Assembly (NCBI GenBank): GCA_036873135.1
Contig: JAPTYO010000003.1
Location: forward strand, 26,684,001-26,748,000
DNA length: 64,000 bases
Source: Clarkia xantiana subsp. parviflora
Taxonomy: Eukaryota; Streptophyta; Magnoliopsida; Myrtales; Onagraceae
Reading direction: 5' to 3'
Shown: one piece after another, positions 56,506 through 64,000 of the stretch
Position numbering within the stretch: the first letter of the stretch is position 1
Layout: each line of letters begins with the position of its first letter
Made by a program: the position numbers and the translations under genes
The notes under the pieces: generated by a model
Told to the model about the DNA's origin: nothing
Seen by the model: only the letters and a program-made list of their open reading frames with translations
Database searches by the model: none

Positions 56506-59500
56506 TTACAGGTAGAGGAAATGACATCCATCGTGACCTGCAGTGGAAGAGCATAATAAAATTGAGCTTTCTCTAAACAATTGGGTCAATTCTTAAATAG
56601 TCACTTTTATAGGGATGATAATCGTAGAAGGAAGCTTGTCCCCCTGACTTTCCACATCTCATCATATCTGTCCTAAAGAATGCAACTTATTTTAGTTTCG
56701 TCCGGTGAATATCAACAAAATATACTTTCAATCGGTTTTTCTAGCATGCTTCACAAACATTATGCTTGTGCTAGTTTTTTTTATTAAGGTGGACTTAACT
56801 GTAACATTTAACAAACTTTAAAATTATAAAAAAAAAAATTAACTACACATTGTATTTGTATCATAACCTTTACGGAATATAAAAATAAAAATAAAAAAGC
56901 AAAACAAAAAATACAACCACAAACACGGTGAGCATAGTAGAAAGGTCTGTTAAAGCACGTACCTAAAATTTGGAAATTTGGACAATTAATAATAGCGGAT
57001 TTTTCTACCATGCTTTAAGAGCACCATGCTTTTGATTTTTTTATTACTAGGGTGGACTTAATTGTAACATATGTAAAACTTTAAAAGTATGAAAAAATAT
57101 GAAATTTTTTAACCACACATAATATTTTCATCATACTATTAATAATATCAATTTCTCTATAGGGTTCACCTTTAGGGCAATAGAAAAATACAAAAAAACG
57201 TACCCAAAGCATGGTGCTCTCAAAGCATGATAGAAAGATCCATTAATAGCTCAACTTTTATTTTCAACAAACTATTAGCTAAATATACAAAGTCACAATT
57301 GCTAGGAACTTACATTAGCTGATTTTTAAAGAGATTTATAATTTGTTAGTTGAATTTTGTGGGGAAAAAAATTGCAGTTTTTTAGATGAACTTTGAAAAA
57401 TTTACAATCTGCTAACATAATTCTGATAACAAGTCAAGAACCGATGCAGATCACATGTCCGCTCTTCCTATTTCATCTTGCGTCTAATTGTTACGGTTTT
57501 GACACGTGTCTTTGGTATAATTATATTTGTGAATTTTTCAAAAAAACTAATTTGGTTTGGTGACCTTTAGAAGACAAGTATTGAATCTAAATGACACATA
57601 TCAAAACCAGTAACACACGAAGTGAGATATAAATAGTGAGACATGTGAACGTATATACATGACTCTATCACTATTTAACAAAATGTTAGACATGCGGAGT
57701 TAATCGAGTTGGATTTTGTTTTGGAAAGACATTGTCTTGACAAAGAGCTAGAGACAATGTGCTTAACTTGACGAAGAGAGACAATGTGCTTAACTGACGC
57801 GCCCAAATAAATCATGAGTCCATCTCTTTGCCGAGAAAATGTTTTGACATGACAAAATAAAGTTTGGAGTGCAAGCTAATCTAAGTCAATACTTATGTTA
57901 AATCAACACTTAAGAGAACCGACTTAGAAAAAGTTATTCAGTATAATTGTCATCGTCAAGACAACGTCTTGGCAAGACGAAAATTATGTTCGGAGTTAAT
58001 AAGTTGCAATTTTATTTACGTTAAGTCGTTAACTAACAATTTGTAAAAATTTAAAAAAAGAAAAAGAAAAAAAAAAAAAAGTTAGTCATTCGTAAAAAAA
58101 AAAAATTGTTAGTTTTATTTGAATAACTTACTTGGGTCAACTGTAACGAGAATGGCGGTCCCGCCAAAAGAGCAAGTCCCACCGGCGATCTTCGTCCTCT
58201 GCCAGTAACTGTTAAACGCATACGAAGCATGAGCGAACAACGTATCCGGCTCAAAGCACGTCCCCGCCGGCTGAAGCGACGAGCAGTCCGCCCCGGAACC
58301 GCACGCATAGTTCATCGCCTCCTGTATGATCGGATCCGGCACAGACGGCTTCGCAACGCACCATAAAGCCATGCCCATGCCGGTGTTCGGTGGCGGTGGC
58401 ACAGACGGCGGCGGGTACACTATCGGCGGCTTAAACGGCCCTGGACGGGTCCCGCCGCCTCCCGTCGGCGGGCTAGGGAGGGTGAAAGTCGGCGGGCTGG
58501 GCATAAAGTAAGGAGGGTCGACCACCGGAGTTGGTGTCGTCGCCGACGGGGTGGGAGGTGGGTTTGGTATCGGGATTATTGGGGGGACGTAAAACGGCGC
58601 CGGCGGAGAAGAAGATCCTCCTCCTCCGCCGCCGCCGACGCCGCCGCCAGGAGTCAGTGACGGAGCCGGGACTGTAACGGGTGCAGGAGGTGAGAATGAG
58701 CCTCCGCCGCCTGGAGTCACCACCGGAGCTGGGATTGTGACGGGTGCTGGCGGGGAAAATGAGCCTCCGCCGCCGGGAGTCAGCGCCGGAGATGGGATTG
58801 TAATGGAAGGTGGCAGCGGCGGTAATGGCGGGTAGCCACAGAATGGTGGGCCGTTATCGGGTAACGGAACGGGAGGCAGTGAATCGAACGGCGGGAGAGA
58901 GAACGGAGAACCGACGTAAGGCTGGGTATTTGATGAGTCGACTTTTCGGACGACTTTCAGTCGGCTTTGAAGGATTGTGTGAATCGGACTTGAGTTCTTG
59001 AATGGCGGAATTGTTCTCTTTGCAGCTGCAGATAGGAACAACAAGAATGTCACCTTGTCGGAAAACAGTCGAAAAATGACTACAATAAATTTAGTTATGT
59101 AGGTTAATTATTTAATGTTAGAAAATGTTCGAATAATTGAACGAATTATTAATTGAAGTTTATTTTAAGTTTTTTTAACCCGAATCTTACGTGTACAAAT
59201 TACTAATAAATAAAAACACAATTACTAATAAATAAAAACACGTCGAATTGTTAGATGATGTTTTGCCAATTAAACATATTGGTAGTTGATGTTTGAATAA
59301 TTGGACAAATTGCTAGATATGATTTTCATTATGTGTCAAATCCGTCCAAAAAAAAATATTGACATAGTTTTTTTTTTCTTTTTGGTTTCCCGCGGGGTGG
59401 TCCTAGGGGCCCTCATTAGGAGGGCAGCACCCGTAGCATACTTGCTCCACACCTAGACTAATCCCCACTCGCACCGGGTCAGCCCGTAAGGGATAAAGTG

Positions 59501-60057
59501 CTGGTCATAAACAATTTTCCATTCCCATAAAAAAAAATCTTGACATAGTTATTAGTTAACAAAATTTGTGCATTGATAACCAAACTAGCAAAATATTTAA
59601 ACAAAATTCAACTAACAATTTTTTTCAACCACTTAAACTTCGGCTAGCAATTTGATTATTAACCAATATATTTATACAAGGGAGATAAACTTATTTGCAA
59701 TGGAAAAAATTTAAAACCTCCTGCAAATACATTATTTTTATGATTTTTTAAGAGATGACGTCTAATAAAAAGATTTGCTATATATACATAAATATTAAAA
59801 ATGTGAAGAAAATTATTGTATAATTTTAATATTTAAAAGAGAAATTTCCTTCAAATTTAACAAATATATATATATATAATCCTTCTAAATTTTAAGATAT
59901 TGTTTTCTTTAAAAAAGTTCCTTCACAAATTTTTTTATTTTATTGTAGCGACAAATGGTTGGAAATAGTCGAAAACCTGAAACTAAGACTTACCACAATG
60001 TGTAAAACAAGCAGACGCCATTAACAGACAGTACACAAGGACACCATGGATCTCCAT
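56506..60057 (-). CDS. Secreted proline-rich protein with X8/CBM43 domain
   Basis: Three minus-strand exons: 60057-59994, 59025-58132 and 56537-56506 (329 aa), phases 1 and 1 across the junctions, GT-AG introns of 968 and 1594 bp. Residues 1-21 form a signal peptide (MEIHGVLVYCLLMASACFTH). Residues 50-240 are a proline/glycine-rich wall-type region with three PGGG units and SPPAPVT repeats. The X8/CBM43 domain is about 243-325: WCVAKPS, YAC, DCSSLQPAGTCF, YAFNSYWQ, GGTCSFGGTA and DGCHF, with all six conserved cysteines. The last cysteine is encoded only by the 32-nt final exon. X8 domains bind callose (beta-1,3-glucan) at walls and plasmodesmata. There is no C-terminal hydrophobic tail, so no GPI anchor is predicted. 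Substrate is inferred from the family. Confidence 0.85.
56735..57241. mobile_element. Two neighbouring copies of a short MITE in the X8 gene intron
   Basis: 56997-57241 has inverted ends GGATTTTTCTACCATGCTTT and its near inverse, with 9-bp flanks AATAATAGC/ATTAATAGC (one mismatch). 56735-56965 is a related diverged copy (TTTTTCTAGCATGCTTCACA ... AGCATAGTAGAAAGGTC). Both share AAGGTGGACTTAA-type interiors. They lie in intron 2 of the X8 gene. Confidence 0.6.
57450..57660. mobile_element. Short inverted-repeat element in the X8 gene intron
   Basis: Left arm ATCACATGTCCGCTC ... GGTTTTGACACGTGTC pairs imperfectly with right arm GACACATATCAAAACCAG ... GAGACATGTGAAC. It is non-coding. No clear target duplication. 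Confidence 0.45.
59390..59515 (-). repeat. GC-rich dispersed repeat in X8 gene intron 1
   Basis: GCAGCACCCGTAGCATACTT, CTCCACACCTAGACTAAT and CGCACCGGGTCAGCCCGTAA stand out against AT-rich surroundings. Decayed inverse copies lie at 48528-48575 and about 52430-52475. Possibly a SINE; no promoter boxes are clear. Confidence 0.4.
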
Positions 60058-60100
60058 TATAGTGAAAGCTTCGTTCTTCTCTGCAACTGACTTTAGGCTT

Positions 60101-60110
60101 AAATATATAT
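60101..60110 (-). promoter_or_regulatory. TATA box of the X8 gene
   Basis: Minus-strand ATATATATTT lies about 45-53 nt upstream of the start codon at 60057. Confidence 0.45.
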
Positions 60111-60428
60111 TACATAAGAAGAAGAAGAAGCCATTAATGGATGCATAATAAAGAAGATTCTTTGAGCTTCATCAGCACTTTGATTAAAGAAATAGTATCA
60201 AGGAGTGGACTGCTACTACATAGACCAACTTTGTTCTTTTTTGGGGATGAATCTACGTATATATGCTTGCTTGGCATTGGCAAAAATGAAAATTAAAGCT
60301 GCGGTTTTTCTACACACTCCTTTTGTGTTGCTTCCTTTCCACTCAAAGACACCGTTCCTCGTTTGTCTTTCGACATCAAAAGTTATATGTTTCTTAAGGC
60401 GCCAAGATCTTTGTCACCTTAATTAATT

Positions 60429-60961
60429 GGGTTAATAACTAAAAAACTGTCCAAGGTTTACCCTATGTTAAAATTAGGTGTCTGAAGTCTGAAATGTTAA
60501 AAATGATTGTCCAAAGTTTCATTTTTGTCGAAATTTGGTGTCTCGGTGTGATTACTTTAGAGAAGTCAATTCCGACGAAACCGTCTGTCAAATTCGAGCT
60601 CTCATATACACTTCCTTCTCGTCATCTTGCCAGGAGCGTCACCTAAAAAGTTGGTCACATCCGGGCAAGTAAATCTCGCTCTATTGTCCTTGGAAAATGG
60701 CTCTACACCACTCTTCTAGAAACTTTTTTTTTAATGTTCAATTTTTAGGTGAAATTTGACGATTTTGTGAAAAGTATAGAGTGATGGATTATGAGTGGGT
60801 TGGTGGGTTGATGAAAATGATTGAATGGAAATGAAAAGACGCACAAAGACACCAAATTTCAACAAAAATGAAACTTGGGAAAGTCCATTTTAACATTTCA
60901 AACTTCAGACACTTAATTTTAACATAGGGTAAACCTTGGACAGTTTTTTAGTAATTAACCC
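60429..60961. mobile_element. MULE-like MITE
   Basis: Perfect 9-bp target duplication TAATTAATT (60420-60428, 60962-60970). Inverted ends GGGTTAATAACTAAAAAACT with about 100 bp of good pairing. It is nearly identical to 61939-62474. Confidence 0.85.
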
Positions 60962-61469
60962 TAATTAATTCACTTGATGTACTTTTTTTTTTTTTTTTTG
61001 CGGGTGTGTTCTAGTGGGCTCTATCCCGATTCACGTCTAGAATAATTTCAATCCACACTGGATTATTAATGGTGTAAAATACTAATTATAAATATTTTTT
61101 TATTCTCAAAGTTTCACAGAGTTTGAACTCATAACTTTCAATTAAATGATAAATATTGAATTGTTATATCTCTCACTTTGTTAAACATTAAGGGCACGTT
61201 TGATTGCCGGTATTGTGATATCCTAGTACCGGTATTAGCTAATACCGTGTTTGTGTCAACTTAGTATTGGTATTAGCTAATACTTGGTATTAGCTAATAC
61301 TCAATTATAGAAGGAATTTGGTATTAATTAATACCATCTAAAAGTAAAGCATTAGCTAATACCAATCTCCTAATTACCAATTTACCCTTATAATATATGG
61401 CAAACTCTCACTGTTTACATCGTAGCTTCGGGCCGGACCCCGTTTACATCGAAACTTCGGACACGGGTC

Positions 61470-61765
61470 GGGCCGAGTCATGTTCGGGCCGGGCTGGGCG
61501 GTTCGGGCCGGGCTGGGCGGTTCGGGCCGGGCTGGGCGGTTCGGGCTGAGCTGGGTGATTCGGGCTGGTCAGTTCGGGCCGGGCAGGGTGATTCGAGCTG
61601 GGCTGGGTGGTTCGGGCCGGTCTGGGTGGTTCGGGCCAGGCTGTTCAATTCGGGTCGGGCTGTGCGATTCGGGTCGGGCTGAGCAATTCGGGCTGTTCGG
61701 GTCGGGTTGCTTTATGTTGCTTTGGTTAGTTCGGGCTAGGCCCGGCTAGAACGGGCCGGGTCGGG
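61470..61765. repeat. GGTTCGGGCCGGGCTGGGC minisatellite
   Basis: About 14 units of 19-22 bp with variants of GTTCGGGCCGGGCTGGGCG. The translated frame 61480-61749 is a repeat artefact. It sits inside the Tourist-like element. Confidence 0.85.
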
Positions 61766-61938
61766 CTAATCACTTTTTTCAATTGTTTTGTACTATTCTC
61801 TTTATATATATACATATTTATACATTAGCAAAAATAGTTTTTACTATTTATACATAAATTTGATTTTTTTTTTAATGAAAAATATTATTTTAAATAATTG
61901 AAGTTACTTTTTTTTGTTAAATTTTATCTTTGTTAAAT

Positions 61939-62474
61939 GGGTTAATAACTAAAAAACTGTCCAAGGTTTACCCTATGTTAAAATTAGGTGTCTGAAGTTT
62001 GAAATGTTAAAATGAACTGTCCCAAGTTTCATTTTTGTTGAAATTTGGTGTCTCGGTGTGATTACTTTAGAGAAGTCAATTCCGACGAAACCGTCTGTCA
62101 AATTCGAGCTCTCATACACACTCCCTTCTCGTCATTTTGCCGGAACCGTCACCTAAAAAGTTGGTCACATCCGGGCAAGTAAATCTCGCTCTATTGTCCT
62201 TGGAAAATGGCTCCACACCACTCTTATAGAATTTTTTTTTTTTAAAATGTTCTATTTTTAGATGAAATTTGACAGTTTTGTGAAAAGTAAAGAGTGGTGG
62301 ATTATGAGTGGGTTGGTGGGTTGATGAAAATGATTGAATGGAGATGAAAAGACGCACAGAGACACCAAAATTTAACAAAAATGAAACTTGGGACAGTCCA
62401 TTTTAACATTTCAAACTTCAGACACCTAATTTTAACATAGGGTAAACCTTGGACAGTTTTTTAGTTATTAACCA
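61939..62474. mobile_element. MULE-like MITE nested in the Tourist-like element
   Basis: Perfect 9-bp target duplication TTGTTAAAT (61930-61938, 62475-62483). It begins GGGTTAATAACTAAAAAACT and aligns along its full length with 60429-60961. Confidence 0.85.
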
Positions 62475-63194
62475 TTGTTAAATTAATCATATGTAAAATA
62501 TATCTTCATTGAAAATACAAGTAAGGGTATTTAGGTCTTTTAGTCATTGTATTAGGATATCCTAATACAAAGTTCATTCAAAGATTGTATTAGGATATCC
62601 TAATGCATGGCTCATTCAAACATTGTATTAACTAAGCATGTATTAGCTAAGCATGTATTAGCTAATACCGGTATTAGGATATCGCAATACCGGCAATCAA
62701 ACGTGCCCTAAGTGTCTTAGGGGTTATTTTATAGTACATACTATATATAATTTTAATCAGTGTTGGGTTAATATATCATTAATATAAGGCACTAAGAATG
62801 CAAGATTTACCAAATATATATATGTAAAAAATGTGCATGGAAATGTATTTTTTTAAAGGCTAATAGTGACGGCTATAAGTTCATTCTGATGCGTAATGTT
62901 TAGACTCTCATGTTTTTTGTTTGAGTTTTCTTCCAAACAGACATAGTGAACAATCAGCGCATACACTGTCCATCAACATTGACCCACCAAAATCATCATG
63001 AGGTTGGTCCGTTAAAATCAATTCTATTCGTCGTCTGCGGTATATGAGTCAGACGAGATTTGATATTTTAATATAGTCACAGCGATGTGACTCTAAATAA
63101 GTATCAAATATTTAATTATACACACCCATTGCACTTATTTATTAATATATATACTTTTTTTTGGCCAACTATTAATACATATATATACTCACTT

Positions 63195-63300
63195 AAATAT
63201 ACTTAGTATAATTAACTTGAATGAGTCTCGAACCTGAAATATCGAAAATAAATTAGATAGGTAAGCGTTCTTAATCACTAGACTGCTAGGCCAGTGATCG
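63195..63300 (-). repeat. tRNA-derived SINE-like remnant
   Basis: On the minus strand GGCCTAGCAGTCTAGTGATT resembles an A box and GGTTCGAGACTC about 50 nt later resembles a B box, the internal RNA polymerase III promoter of tRNA-derived SINEs. Tail and target duplication were not found. Confidence 0.4.
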
Positions 63301-63850
63301 TAGAAATTTCATTGACAATAATAATCTATTCTATAGAGGTCCATCTATATGCATGTAAATTTTGTTTTTTTGTGTAATTATGCATGTAAGTTCAAATATT
63401 ACATCTTTAGTGGATTTTTGTCAACAAGTTTCTCTAGTATATTCTCACATCATCATAATGCTCTCTTATTGGAGGCCCAATACTAGGAAACTCACTAACA
63501 TTTTCTTGAAAGTTCGAAATTGATTCAATCTAGAACATTGTTATTTTCATCAAAGTAAAATGACCCCTAAATTATTATTTTTTAAATGTAATTATTCTCA
63601 CATTGGCCCTTTAAAATTATTCATTTGTCCCATAATTTATTTTAATTATTTACCCCTAATTTAATTTTTATCAGGCTTCATATAGCATTGTAATTTGTAA
63701 TTGTAAAATATATGCTCTGCAGTAACTGGTGTTTTTGTACTGTGAATGATTGAATAATAAGCATTAGGCATGGGCCTCTTTGACTGGTGACGCAAAAATT
63801 ATTGCCATTCATTCATTGTTGGAGTTTGTGAAGTGTGTACCGGAGGGTTA

Positions 63851-63864
63851 GTGACACGTGTCAC
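63851..63864. promoter_or_regulatory. Palindromic G-box / ABRE-like site
   Basis: GTGACACGTGTCAC is a perfect 14-bp palindrome centred on CACGTG, the bZIP/bHLH binding core. It lies about 40 bp upstream of a TATA-like sequence. Confidence 0.45.
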
Positions 63865-64000
63865 TTCCTGATTGTTGGAAGGGCACCGAGGTAAGTTATA
63901 ATTATAAAGGACTATATTGTCCATTATTCAGTTCCTGGGGTCTCCATAATTCAATTCTTTCTTCACTATTTCTCCTCCTCTCCACCACCACCGCGGTCCA

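Larger units (their letters stand above)
61192..62708. mobile_element. PIF/Harbinger (Tourist-like) element, 1.5 kb
   Basis: Inverted ends GGGCACGTTTGATTGCCGGT extend with GATATCCTA and TACCGGTATTAGCTAATAC. TAA is duplicated at 61189-61191 and 62709-62711, as expected for this superfamily. It contains a GC-rich minisatellite and a nested MULE-like MITE. No transposase frame is present. Confidence 0.8.
62712..64000 (+). other. AT-rich intergenic sequence and probable promoter of a gene beyond the window
   Basis: 62712-63780 holds no recognised gene. From about 63780 the composition changes: GTGACACGTGTCAC (63851-63864), ATTATAAAGG near 63900, then CT-rich leader-like sequence (TTTCTCCTCCTCTCCACC) to the edge. 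This suits the promoter and 5' UTR of a plus-strand gene starting outside. Confidence 0.4.

Noticed and set aside
58326..59001. Plus-strand frames opposite the X8 gene
   Set aside because: Mirror of the proline/glycine-rich codons of the real minus-strand exon.
61480..61749. 89-aa glycine-rich frame
   Set aside because: Translation of a 20-bp tandem repeat inside a Tourist-like element, without a promoter or homologue.
63195..63300. tRNA gene
   Set aside because: A- and B-box-like words are present but no cloverleaf with acceptor stem can be drawn; better as a SINE-like remnant.

Overview
This window is nuclear DNA of a flowering plant, almost certainly a eudicot. The evidence is spliced genes with GT-AG introns, two TIR-NB-ARC-LRR (TNL) immune receptor genes (a class essentially absent from grasses), plant-type Copia retrotransposons primed by initiator tRNA-Met, and many non-autonomous hAT, Mutator-like (MULE) and Tourist-like elements on an AT-rich background. 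The receptors resemble the flax L6 type, which is large in Myrtales and Linum; any family-level placement is a guess.

Layout. 1-1010: complex cluster of small LTR/TRIM-like repeats. 1604-2682: Helitron-like element. 4070-22145: TNL1 (+), four coding exons, 1311 aa, with a first intron of 13,971 bp filled with nested transposons. 22146-33900: receptor-derived debris (LRR tail fragments and an exon relic of an NRG1/ADR1-like helper NLR), interrupted by Copia A on the minus strand. 34434-39069: TNL2 (+), same exon plan, 1268 aa, first intron only 635 bp. 39070-45960: duplicated 3' flank with a MULE-like MITE split by Copia B, then a second helper-NLR exon relic. 49307-51972: five-exon DNA-3-methyladenine glycosylase I gene (-). 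56506-60057: three-exon secreted proline-rich protein with an X8/CBM43 callose-binding domain (-). 60429-62708: more MITEs. 62709-64000: AT-rich, ending in what looks like the promoter of a plus-strand gene lying outside.

How it fits together. TNL1 and TNL2 are tandem paralogues; their promoters, exons and 3' flanks align, and most size differences are transposon insertions with intact target-site duplications, so the order of events can be read. In intron 1 of TNL1 a foldback MITE was entered by a hAT element, which was entered by a non-coding LTR retroelement. The paralogues have the 120-residue TIR catalytic glutamate, a P-loop and MHN/MHS in place of MHD, and an in-frame stop just past the intron 1 donor that would give a TIR-only protein if the intron were retained.

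Most unusual items: (1) arrays of short hairpins in the non-coding retroelement with compensatory and strand-specific G-U changes; (2) an intron-less HD2 histone deacetylase fragment captured by Copia A at a 12-bp microhomology; (3) helper-NLR exon relics beside both TNLs; (4) the 14-kb intron and possible TIR-only product; (5) an in-frame TGA shared by two independent gag-less Copia insertions. No tRNA, rRNA, CRISPR or prokaryotic-type system was seen. All exon boundaries come from reading the sequence and paralogue comparison, without transcript data.
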